A DNA stretch of 6,418 nucleotides from Clostridiales bacterium (GTDB lineage Bacteria; Bacillota; Clostridia; UBA1381). A program made the translations under genes and the position numbers. Shown here in pieces: positions 1 to 6,418 of the stretch. Below the pieces are notes generated by a model that was not told the DNA's origin, did no database searches, and saw only the letters and a list, made by a program, of their open reading frames with translations. Positions within the stretch are counted from its first letter, which is position 1, and every line of letters begins with the position of its first letter. The DNA lies in contig DMLG01000062.1 of NCBI GenBank assembly GCA_003453455.1, positions 1 through 6,418 on the forward strand, written 5' to 3'.

Positions 1-1839
1 CTTTCCGCAAACGGCGTTATGCACCGCGACAGGCAGTATGTTGTGCAAAACGGCGAAGTACAGATTGTAGATGAATTTACAGGCAGAATTATGCCGGGAA
101 GACGCTATTCCGACGGACTTCATCAGGCGATTGAAGCAAAAGAGGGCGTAAATGTGGAAAACGAGTCAAAAACTCTTGCAACAATCACTTTCCAGAACTA
201 TTTCCGCCTTTATAAAAAGCTTTCGGGTATGACGGGTACGGCGCTTACCGAGGAAGAGGAATTTCAGCAGATTTACAGGCTTGACTGTGTAGAGGTGCCG
301 ACAAACAAGCCTATTGCAAGAATTGATGAGCACGATAGTGTTTACCGCACTGAAAAGGGCAAATATATGGCGGTTATCCGCAAAATAAAGGAATGTAACG
401 AAAAGGGACAGCCTGTTCTGGTGGGTACGACAAATGTTGATAAATCGGAGATTTTATCGGCACTTTTAAAGCGTGAAGGAATAAAGCATGAGGTTTTAAA
501 TGCAAAATATCACGCAAAAGAGGCAGAAATTGTAGCGCAGGCAGGAAAAAAAGGCGCTGTTACAATCGCAACAAATATGGCAGGTCGAGGCACCGATATT
601 ATACTTGGCGGAAATGCCGAATATATGGCAAAGCACGAGCTTTTGAAGCAGCTTATTGCCAAAAAGTCGGAAGACGAAAGTATGACCGATGAAAAAATCG
701 AAATGCTTATGACTGAGGCGACAGGTCACGCAGAAACAGAAGACAGCGATATTTTGGCGGCAAGAGCTAAATTTGAAGAGCTTAATAACAAATTCAAGGC
801 GGATTTAAAAGACGAGCAAGAGGAAGTAAAGAAAGCCGGCGGACTTTATATAATAGGTACAGAGAGGCATGAGTCAAGGCGTATTGATAATCAGCTGCGC
901 GGTCGTTCAGGCCGTCAGGGCGACCCGGGAACATCTAAATTTTATCTATCATTGGAAGACGACTTGATGCGCATTTTTGGCTCGGACAGGGTTAAAAATA
1001 TGGTGTCGTCACTGGGAATTGCGGAAGATGAGCCGATTGAAGCATCAATTCTTTCTAAATCAATCGAAAATGCACAGAAAAATCTGGAAAGCCGCCATTT
1101 TGACGCGCGCCGTCATGTTTTGCAGTATGACGAGGTTATGAATGAGCAGAGAAAAATTATCTATGCACAGCGTCAGATGGTTTTGGACGGCGAGGATATA
1201 TCGGGTACTATCAGGAATATGATGGAATCTGCAATAGATTCCGCTTTGGACGACTTCATAGGAATTACCGATATTCCGGAAAACTGGAATATTAAGGCTC
1301 TTACCGATTTTGCAAACCAAATACTTATGGCAAACGGTGAATTTGAGATAGAAAAGAGCGAAATTGATACAATAACCAAAGCGGAAATACGCGAAAGGCT
1401 TTTGGAAATTGCAGATAAGAGATATAAAGAGCAATGCGAACTTTTTGGCGAAAATATGCGAGAAATTGAGCGTGTAATGATGCTGCGCGTTGTAGATACT
1501 CTTTGGATGGACCACTTGGACGAGATGGAACATGTAAAGCGCGAAATAGGGCTTCGTGCTTACGGTCAGCATGACCCTGTAATTGAATACAGAAATGTAG
1601 GCAGTGAGCTTTATGAAGGAATGTTAGATGCAATTAAGAGGGATACGGTCAAATATGTTCTTGGCGTAAAGCCAAAGCCGCAGACCGAAATCAGGCGTGT
1701 TCAGGTGGCAAAGCCACTTGATACGGGCGGTGACGGCTCACTTTCAAAAAAACCCGTCACAGCGAAGAAGACACCCGGCAGAAATGACCCATGCCCATGC
1801 GGCAGCGGCAAAAAATATAAGCATTGTTGCGGCAGATAG
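1..1839 (+). CDS. secA: SecA preprotein translocase ATPase, 5'-truncated by the window
   Basis: Partial gene; the frame is open from base 1, so the Met at base 19 is internal and the true start lies upstream. SecA is the cytosolic and membrane-peripheral ATPase that drives preproteins through SecYEG. The 612 residues seen begin near the end of the preprotein-crosslinking domain/NBD1 (VDEFTGR, GRRYSDGLHQA, KEGV). NBD2 follows with NMAGRGTDI (bases 574-600) and QLRGRSGRQGDPG (892-930), including the arginine-finger region. Then come the helical scaffold/wing region and a linker ending in a zinc-binding tail, C-P-C-x8-C-C, with cysteines at window residues 598, 600, 609 and 610. That tail is the known SecB/ribosome-contact type. 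Walker A and the DEAD-like motif are outside the window. About 72 residues (bases 616-831) are inserted in NBD2, far more than in B. subtilis SecA. The gene ends in TAG, 17 bp before prfB, suggesting co-transcription. The identification is secure. Confidence 0.98.
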   Translation, partial: LSANGVMHRDRQYVVQNGEVQIVDEFTGRIMPGRRYSDGLHQAIEAKEGVNVENESKTLATITFQNYFRLYKKLSGMTGTALTEEEEFQQIYRLDCVEVPTNKPIARIDEHDSVYRTEKGKYMAVIRKIKECNEKGQPVLVGTTNVDKSEILSALLKREGIKHEVLNAKYHAKEAEIVAQAGKKGAVTIATNMAGRGTDIILGGNAEYMAKHELLKQLIAKKSEDESMTDEKIEMLMTEATGHAETEDSDILAARAKFEELNNKFKADLKDEQEEVKKAGGLYIIGTERHESRRIDNQLRGRSGRQGDPGTSKFYLSLEDDLMRIFGSDRVKNMVSSLGIAEDEPIEASILSKSIENAQKNLESRHFDARRHVLQYDEVMNEQRKIIYAQRQMVLDGEDISGTIRNMMESAIDSALDDFIGITDIPENWNIKALTDFANQILMANGEFEIEKSEIDTITKAEIRERLLEIADKRYKEQCELFGENMREIERVMMLRVVDTLWMDHLDEMEHVKREIGLRAYGQHDPVIEYRNVGSELYEGMLDAIKRDTVKYVLGVKPKPQTEIRRVQVAKPLDTGGDGSLSKKPVTAKKTPGRNDPCPCGSGKKYKHCCGR

Positions 1840-1840
1840 G

Positions 1841-1847
1841 AAAGAGG
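1841..1847 (+). promoter_or_regulatory. Ribosome binding site of prfB
   Basis: The purine run AAAGAGG, with core GAGG at 1844-1847, lies 9 nt before the ATG at 1857 and inside the 17-bp secA-prfB gap. It supports this ATG as the start. No promoter-like sequence fits in the gap, so prfB is probably read from the secA transcript. Confidence 0.7.
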
Positions 1848-1856
1848 ACATAGAGA

Positions 1857-2978
1857 ATGTTAGAGTATGAGCAGTATAAGCTGGAACTTTCAGGTCTTGA
1901 AAAAGCCATATGCGATTTGGAAGCGTCGCTTGATATTTCAGGGAAAAAGGCAAAGATTGCAGAACTTGAAAAAGAGGCGGCAGCGCCTGAATTTTGGGAT
2001 GATATGGAAAATTCACAAAAGGTTCTGCAAAAAACCAAGCAGTTAAAGGATAAGGTTTTAGCATATGAGAATTTAAAAACAGCGTGGGAGGACGCACTCG
2101 TTTTAATTGACCTTGCAAATGAAGAAAATGATGAAAGTATGCTTTCCGAAATCAAGAAAACGGTAGAGGAAATAACCGAGAATGTCGATAAAATGACGCT
2201 TGAAACGCTGCTTTCGGGAAACTATGACAGGTGTAATGCCATTATGACCTTTCACGCAGGTGCAGGCGGTACAGAGGCACAGGATTGGGTTGAAATGCTA
2301 ATCCGTATGTACCAGATGTACGCCCAAAAAAACGGCTATACCACCGAAACTATTGATATTTTGCCGGGGGACGATGCAGGAGTTAAAAGTGCTACAATCT
2401 CGATAAACGGACTTAATGCTTATGGGTATTTGAAAGCGGAAAAAGGTGTTCATCGCTTGGTGAGAATATCCCCTTTTGACGCGTCGGGAAGACGACACAC
2501 ATCTTTTGCGTCAATTGAGGTTATGCCTGAAATCGATGATGAAATAGAGATAACAATCCGTCCTGAGGATATAAAGGTAGATACATACCGTTCATCAGGT
2601 GCAGGGGGTCAGCATATCAATAAAACCGACTCCGCAGTAAGAATAACGCATATTCCGACAGGCATTGTTACATCTTGTCAGACTCAGAGGTCACAGCATC
2701 AGAATAAGGATTATGCAATGAAGATGCTTAAAGCGAAGCTTGCGGAAATTGCAGAACAGCAGCAAAAGGAAAAAATAGAGGATATAAAGGGCGTGCAGAA
2801 GGAGATTGCGTGGGGAAGTCAAATCCGCTCATATGTTTTCCATCCGTACAATTTGGTTAAAGACCACAGAACAGGCTTTGAAATGGGCAATATCGGCGCT
2901 GTTATGGACGGCGATCTGAATGGATTTATTAATGCCTATTTAAGAGCGGCGAGTCTTGGGCAGCTTGAAATAAAGTAA
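1857..2978 (+). CDS. prfB: Peptide chain release factor 2 (RF2), without programmed frameshift
   Basis: Class I release factor that recognises UAA and UGA in the ribosomal A site and triggers peptidyl-tRNA hydrolysis. The 373 residues compare with about 365 in E. coli and B. subtilis. An N-terminal helical domain (about residues 1-110) is followed by the codon-recognition domain with the RF2-specific tripeptide S205-P206-F207. RF1 would have PxT here. The catalytic loop is G250-G251-Q252, the same numbering as in E. coli; Q252 is the glutamine normally N5-methylated by PrmC. The residue matching E. coli position 246 is Ser. The C-terminal part has the family signatures SAVRITHIPTGIV and WGSQIRSYV. 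Most bacterial prfB genes carry an in-frame UGA near codon 26 needing a +1 frameshift; this one is a single open frame with CTT GAT (Leu25-Asp26) there. It sits after secA, as in B. subtilis, and its TAA stop overlaps the terminator hairpin. Confidence 0.98.
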   Translation: MLEYEQYKLELSGLEKAICDLEASLDISGKKAKIAELEKEAAAPEFWDDMENSQKVLQKTKQLKDKVLAYENLKTAWEDALVLIDLANEENDESMLSEIKKTVEEITENVDKMTLETLLSGNYDRCNAIMTFHAGAGGTEAQDWVEMLIRMYQMYAQKNGYTTETIDILPGDDAGVKSATISINGLNAYGYLKAEKGVHRLVRISPFDASGRRHTSFASIEVMPEIDDEIEITIRPEDIKVDTYRSSGAGGQHINKTDSAVRITHIPTGIVTSCQTQRSQHQNKDYAMKMLKAKLAEIAEQQQKEKIEDIKGVQKEIAWGSQIRSYVFHPYNLVKDHRTGFEMGNIGAVMDGDLNGFINAYLRAASLGQLEIK

Positions 2979-3006
2979 ATCGGTATTTAAAAAATACCGA
3001 TTTTTT
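2977..3006 (+). terminator. Intrinsic (Rho-independent) terminator after prfB
   Basis: A perfect 12-bp inverted repeat has arms AAATCGGTATTT (2977-2988) and AAATACCGATTT (2992-3003) around an AAA loop. A run of six T covers 3001-3006, partly inside the right arm. The left arm starts within the TAA stop of prfB, so termination is immediate. This marks the end of the secA-prfB unit. On the - strand the hairpin is followed by only a broken T tract, so one-way action is more likely. Confidence 0.92.
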
Positions 3007-3050
3007 GCATATTAAATAAGAAAGAAAATAAATATTTTATTAAAAAATCT

Positions 3051-3079
3051 TTGACAATCGGCAAATTTTGTAGTATGGT
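3051..3079 (+). promoter_or_regulatory. Sigma-A type promoter for the dprA-topA-trmFO unit
   Basis: A perfect -35 box TTGACA (3051-3056) is followed after 17 bp by TATGGT (3074-3079), a 4/6 match to TATAAT. Transcription would begin at about 3086, giving a leader of about 30 nt. The DNA just upstream (3011-3050) is almost pure A/T, like an UP element. The position, between a terminator and the next gene, fits well. The exact -10 is uncertain because TATATA lies just downstream (3079-3084), but at a 22-bp spacing. Confidence 0.75.
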
Positions 3080-3101
3080 ATATAGGAAATGCTAAATTTT
3101 C

Positions 3102-3110
3102 GGGGGTGAG
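3102..3110 (+). promoter_or_regulatory. Ribosome binding site deciding the GTG start of dprA
   Basis: GGGGGTGAG lies 6 nt upstream of the GTG at 3117. The nearby ATG at 3124 and TTG at 3113 are out of frame, and no in-frame ATG occurs in the first hundred codons' conserved N-terminal block. GTG is therefore the supported start. Confidence 0.75.
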
Positions 3111-3116
3111 ACTTGC

Positions 3117-4280
3117 GTGGAAAATGAACTTTATTGGTTATGGCTAACAACGCTTCCCGGCGTTACAGGGTATGATATAACGGCGCTTTTGGAAAACTTT
3201 GAATCTGCCTCTGACATATATAAGGAGGAAAACTTTGACGAAATTGTGGGTATAAAAACCTCTGTAAAGTCAAGACTTAAAGACAAGAGCCTGAAAAAAG
3301 CACGGGCGATATATGATAAAGTGGTGTCCATTGGCGGAAAAGTCATTACATTTGAAAGCAAAGATTATCCCGACGCATTGAGGCTTACGGAAAATCCGCC
3401 TTATGTGCTTTATCTTCGTGGTGAAATGCCAAAATGGGATAGACTTTTAATGATTGGAGTTGTAGGAACAAGATACCCTTCTCAATACGGTGTTTCGGCG
3501 ACTAAAAGGATTTGCGCATCGCTTGCCGAAAACGGCGTAACAATAGTCAGCGGTATGGCGCGCGGTATTGATGCTGTTGCGGCACGCACAGCTTTGGAGA
3601 GCGGCGGAAAAACGATAGCGGTGCTTGGGTGTGGCATAGAAAGGGCATATCCTTCCGAAAACCGTCAGCTTATGTGTGATATTATGGAAAACGGAGCTGT
3701 AATATCCGAATATCCGCCGGGCTCAGGCCCCTTAAAACATCATTTTCCTGAAAGAAACAGGATTATAAGCGGACTTTCAAAAGGGATTCTTGTAACAGAG
3801 GCACCAAAAAAGAGCGGAGCATTGATTACAGCAAACTATGCAATGGAAAGCGGAAGAGATTTGTTTGCAGTCCCCGGCAGTATTTTTGAGAAAAATTCCG
3901 TTGGTACAAATGCTCTTTTATCCTCCTGTGCAAAGGCGGTAAGTTCAGCTGAGGACATACTTAATGAGTATGTATATGAAGTTGAACACTTAAATCTTGA
4001 AAAGCCCAAAGTAAAGATTTTCGATAGGATTTTGGGCGCAAGCAGCAGGAAAACGATAAATAACGAAATAAAAATCTCCTTAGATGATAAAAAATATCAA
4101 GGTCTTTCAGAGAGCGAAAAATCAATTATAGCGTTACTGTTAGATGATAATATGCATATTGATGATATAAAACGGAATAGCGGAATTGAAATAACAAAGC
4201 TGACGCCAATGCTTTCTATGCTGGAATTTGGCGGATACATAAAAAAGCTTCCTGGCAATAACTATAAACTTAACATTTAA
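3117..4280 (+). CDS. dprA: DNA processing protein DprA (Smf), ssDNA-binding RecA loader
   Basis: DprA binds incoming single-stranded DNA, protects it and loads RecA during natural transformation. It is also kept in many bacteria not known to be competent. The protein has 387 residues and starts with GTG. Residues 1-75 form a helical SAM/HhH-like N-terminal domain (LPGVTGYD). The extended Rossmann fold (about 80-285) carries G117-T118-R119, SGMARGID (145-152), VLGCGIERAYP (169-179), PERNRIISGLS (211-221), SGALITA (233-239) and AVPG (251-254). Residues 331-387 look like the C-terminal winged helix (DML1-like), after a charged linker (286-330). One small departure: the usual G-x-N-x-L-I-x-x-G-A reads GTNALLSSCA (263-272), with Cys for the last Gly. 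It is the first gene of its transcript, 11 bp before topA, the order usual in Bacillota. Presence of DprA alone does not prove competence. Confidence 0.96.
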   Translation: MENELYWLWLTTLPGVTGYDITALLENFESASDIYKEENFDEIVGIKTSVKSRLKDKSLKKARAIYDKVVSIGGKVITFESKDYPDALRLTENPPYVLYLRGEMPKWDRLLMIGVVGTRYPSQYGVSATKRICASLAENGVTIVSGMARGIDAVAARTALESGGKTIAVLGCGIERAYPSENRQLMCDIMENGAVISEYPPGSGPLKHHFPERNRIISGLSKGILVTEAPKKSGALITANYAMESGRDLFAVPGSIFEKNSVGTNALLSSCAKAVSSAEDILNEYVYEVEHLNLEKPKVKIFDRILGASSRKTINNEIKISLDDKKYQGLSESEKSIIALLLDDNMHIDDIKRNSGIEITKLTPMLSMLEFGGYIKKLPGNNYKLNI

Positions 4281-4281
4281 C

Positions 4282-4288
4282 GGAGGAG
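4282..4288 (+). promoter_or_regulatory. Ribosome binding site of topA
   Basis: GGAGGAG sits directly after the dprA stop codon and 3 nt before the ATG at 4292 (core GGAGG 5 nt away). This strong site fixes the topA start and leaves no room for a separate promoter in the 11-bp gap. Confidence 0.85.
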
Positions 4289-4291
4289 TAT

Positions 4292-6370
4292 ATGGCAAAG
4301 AAACTTCTTATAGTGGAGTCACCTGCAAAGGCAGGCACAATTAAAAAATACCTTGGCAAAGACTACGAAGTTACCGCATCGATGGGACATATTATAGACT
4401 TACCAAAGAGCCAGCTTGGGGTGGATGTAGAAAACAATTTTGAACCTAAATATATAACCATACGCGGAAAAGGTGAACTTTTAACAAAGCTTAAAAAGAG
4501 TGCAAAAGCTGCTGATACCGTATATCTTGCAACCGACCCTGACCGTGAGGGGGAGGCGATAAGCTGGCATTTAGCAAAAGCGTTGGGAATTCCTTCCGAG
4601 TCCCTATGCCGTGTCACATTTAATGAGATAACGCAAAATGCGGTGAAGAGTTCAATCAAGGAGCCGCGCAAAATTGATATGGATTTGGTAAATGCCCAGC
4701 AGGCACGCAGAATTTTAGATCGTGTTGTGGGTTATAAAATAAGCCCTATTTTATGGGAAAAGGTTAAAAGGGGATTAAGTGCAGGAAGAGTTCAGTCTGT
4801 TGCAACAAGAATGATTTGTGACCGCGAGGACGAGATTGAAAACTTTAATCCGAAGGAATATTGGACGGTTGAGGCGCTTATAAAGCACGGTAAAAAAGAG
4901 TTTTCTGCAAAATATTACGGTGAAAACGGCAAGGAAACAGAGATTTTGACCAAAGAGGACGCAGAAAAAATTAAAAACGATATAAAAGCGCTCACTGTAA
5001 AATCGGTAAAAATCGGCGAGCTTACAAAAAATCCGCCTCCGCCCTTTACTACAAGTACACTGCAACAGGACGCATCAAGAAAACTTGGATTTGCGACCTT
5101 TAAGACTATGCAGACGGCGCAAACTCTTTATGAAGGTGTAAATATAGGCGGAAAATACGGTTCTTTGGGTCTTATAACCTATATGAGAACAGATTCTTTG
5201 CGAATTTCCGCCGAGGCACAAAGAGAGGCAATAGCATACCTCACGGCAAATTTTGGTAAGGAATATGTAAAGCCGAGGCAGTATAAGACAGGTAAAAATG
5301 CACAGGACGCGCACGAAGCAATCCGTCCCACAAGCATAAATATTGAACCTGATAAAATTCGAGATAAACTCACAAATGACCAGTATAAGCTATATAAATT
5401 GATTTGGGAGCGCTTTGCCGCAAGTCAGATGGCAGCGGCAATTTACGAGACACAGAATGCGGTTTTGGAAAGCGGTACGCATACATTCCGAGCAAGTGGT
5501 ACAAAGCTTTTGTTTAAGGGATTTATGAGCGTTTATCAGGAGGGCAGCGATGAGGAAAAGAATAAGGATAAGGCTCTTCCTGAAATTAAGATTGGCGAAG
5601 TTGCAGAAATTTCGGAGATTGAAGCACTACAACACTTCACAAAACCGCCTGCACGCTATACCGAAGCAGCTTTGGTACACGCCTTGGAGGAAAACGGCAT
5701 AGGAAGACCAAGTACCTACGCACCTACGATTACTACCATAGTGTCAAGGGGATATGTGCGCAGAGTAAAAAAACAGCTTGTCCCAACAGAGCTTGGCAGA
5801 GTAACCACCGATATTATGAAAAATCATTTCGAGGAGATTGTCGATATGGAATTTACGGCAGGGATGGAAGAAAAGCTGGACGAAGTAGAGGAAGGCAAAC
5901 TCTCATGGGTAAAGGTGCTTTCTGAATTTTACCCTGAATTTGAGAGTAATCTTGAAAATGCGCAAAAAGCGATAGAAAAGATAAAAATAAAGGACGAAGA
6001 GTCTGATGTCGTGTGTGATAAATGCGGCAGAAAAATGGTATATAAAATAGGCAAGTTCGGGAAATTCCTGGCTTGTCCAGGTTATCCTGAATGTAAAAAT
6101 ACAATGTCCATAAGGACAGAGGCAGGCGTAAAATGTCCGAAATGCGGCGGCGAAATTTTGGTTAAGAAAACCCGAAAAGGTAAAAACTATTACGGCTGTG
6201 AAAATAATCCAAAGTGTGATTTTATGGTCTGGGATAAGCCTATAAAAAAGGAAACCTGTCCTGATTGCGGCGGAATTTTACTTGAAAGAAAGGGCAAAAA
6301 TGCAAAGATTTATTGCATAAATGAAAAGTGCGGCTATCAGAGAAAGCCTGAAAGGAAAACTTCAAAATGA
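4292..6370 (+). CDS. topA: DNA topoisomerase I (type IA)
   Basis: Relaxes negative supercoils by cutting and resealing one DNA strand through a 5'-phosphotyrosine link, with Mg2+. At 692 residues it matches Bacillota TopA (about 690) and is shorter than E. coli TopA (865). The N-terminal TOPRIM domain shows LLIVESPAKA with Glu9 and D82-P83-D84-R85-E86, the metal-binding acids. A conserved core block includes QQARRILDR (136-144) and GLSAGRVQS (161-169). The active site is YMRTDS with catalytic Tyr297, followed by DAHEAIRPT (339-347). GIGRPSTYAPTI lies further on in the gate domain. The C-terminus has three Cys4 zinc ribbons: C575/C578/C595/C601, C615/C618/C636/C642 and C656/C659/C675/C680. All key residues are present, so the enzyme should be active. 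It is co-transcribed with dprA and overlaps trmFO by 4 bp (ATGA). Confidence 0.98.
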   Translation: MAKKLLIVESPAKAGTIKKYLGKDYEVTASMGHIIDLPKSQLGVDVENNFEPKYITIRGKGELLTKLKKSAKAADTVYLATDPDREGEAISWHLAKALGIPSESLCRVTFNEITQNAVKSSIKEPRKIDMDLVNAQQARRILDRVVGYKISPILWEKVKRGLSAGRVQSVATRMICDREDEIENFNPKEYWTVEALIKHGKKEFSAKYYGENGKETEILTKEDAEKIKNDIKALTVKSVKIGELTKNPPPPFTTSTLQQDASRKLGFATFKTMQTAQTLYEGVNIGGKYGSLGLITYMRTDSLRISAEAQREAIAYLTANFGKEYVKPRQYKTGKNAQDAHEAIRPTSINIEPDKIRDKLTNDQYKLYKLIWERFAASQMAAAIYETQNAVLESGTHTFRASGTKLLFKGFMSVYQEGSDEEKNKDKALPEIKIGEVAEISEIEALQHFTKPPARYTEAALVHALEENGIGRPSTYAPTITTIVSRGYVRRVKKQLVPTELGRVTTDIMKNHFEEIVDMEFTAGMEEKLDEVEEGKLSWVKVLSEFYPEFESNLENAQKAIEKIKIKDEESDVVCDKCGRKMVYKIGKFGKFLACPGYPECKNTMSIRTEAGVKCPKCGGEILVKKTRKGKNYYGCENNPKCDFMVWDKPIKKETCPDCGGILLERKGKNAKIYCINEKCGYQRKPERKTSK

Positions 6371-6418
6371 CAGTTCGCGTAATAGGAGCAGGACTTGCGG
6401 GCTGTGAGGCGGCGTATC
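6367..6418 (+). CDS. trmFO: TrmFO, folate/FAD-dependent tRNA (uracil-54-C5) methyltransferase, 5' fragment
   Basis: Only 17 codons and one base are inside the window. They read MTVRVIGAGLAGCEAAY, the N-terminal FAD-binding dinucleotide motif GxGLAGxEAAY typical of TrmFO (formerly Gid). From family knowledge, TrmFO uses methylenetetrahydrofolate and FADH2 to make ribothymidine at position 54 of the tRNA T-loop. The ATG overlaps the topA stop as ATGA, pointing to translational coupling. Only a weak AAAGG (6351-6355) lies upstream, 11 nt away. The topA-trmFO order is standard in Bacillota. The related MnmG (GidA) also has an N-terminal FAD motif, but the GLAGCEAAY form and the position after topA favour TrmFO. 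Confidence 0.9.
   Translation, partial: MTVRVIGAGLAGCEAAY

Noticed and set aside
1060..1572. A 170-codon open frame on the - strand inside secA
   Set aside because: It lies wholly antisense to the strongly conserved SecA frame. Its translation is rich in Cys, Phe, His and Tyr and looks like no protein family, and it is best explained as a shadow of the secA codon pattern.
1744..2155. Two overlapping - strand open frames across the secA-prfB junction
   Set aside because: They are antisense to two confident genes, overlap each other in different frames, show no recognisable motif and have low-complexity Ser/Phe-rich translations.
2977..3003. The hairpin after prfB as an attenuator or riboswitch for dprA
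   Set aside because: It lies upstream of the dprA promoter, overlaps the prfB stop codon and is a simple perfect stem with a T run, so it terminates the prfB transcript and does not control the dprA leader.
4080..4150. 11-base direct repeat TTAGATGATAA at 4080-4090 and 4140-4150, exactly 60 bp apart
   Set aside because: Both copies encode Leu-Asp-Asp in the acidic linker/winged-helix part of DprA. There are only two copies and the flanks differ, so it is probably chance from AT-rich codon use.
4363..5373. Several - strand open frames of 79-102 codons within topA
   Set aside because: All are covered by the intact TopA reading frame, have no recognisable domain and are typical antisense shadows.
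1..6418. Search for a novel system, mobile element, CRISPR array, tRNA, rRNA or riboswitch
   Set aside because: The sequence is almost fully occupied by five conserved housekeeping genes, and the only sizeable gap (2979-3116) is explained by a terminator and a promoter. No repeat arrays, transposase motifs or structured leader were seen.

Overview
The window is a dense, one-directional stretch of bacterial housekeeping genes, all on the + strand: the 3' two thirds of secA, complete prfB, dprA and topA, and the first 17 codons of trmFO. AT-rich wobble positions and intergenic DNA, strong GGAGG-type ribosome binding sites, a 692-residue TopA and the dprA-topA-trmFO order all point to a low-to-moderate GC Gram-positive (Bacillota). 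An enlarged insertion in SecA, of a kind I associate from memory with Clostridia/Oscillospirales-type sequences, makes Clostridia the best guess. Species cannot be told from this sequence.

Layout: bases 1-1839 encode the C-terminal 612 residues of the SecA preprotein translocase motor (5' end outside the window). prfB (release factor 2) follows after 17 bp, probably in the same transcript. A 12-bp-stem intrinsic terminator overlaps the prfB stop codon and closes this first unit. After an AT-rich spacer, a sigma-A-type promoter (TTGACA, 17 bp, TATGGT) starts the second unit. That unit runs dprA (ssDNA/RecA loader), then topA (topoisomerase I) 11 bp later, then trmFO (tRNA U54 methyltransferase), whose start overlaps the topA stop as ATGA.

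Functionally the window joins two widely conserved neighbourhoods: secA-prfB (protein export and translation termination) and dprA-topA-trmFO (DNA processing, DNA topology, tRNA modification). All three complete proteins keep their diagnostic motifs: SPF and GGQ in RF2, the Rossmann-fold motifs in DprA, and the TOPRIM acidic residues, catalytic Tyr297 and three Cys4 zinc ribbons in TopA.

I see no mobile element, CRISPR array, tRNA, rRNA, riboswitch or unknown gene, and no undescribed system. The most notable point is that prfB lacks the usual +1 programmed frameshift: it reads Leu25-Asp26 as an uninterrupted CTT GAT exactly where E. coli has CTT TGA C. The second is an enlarged variable (VAR) insertion in SecA.
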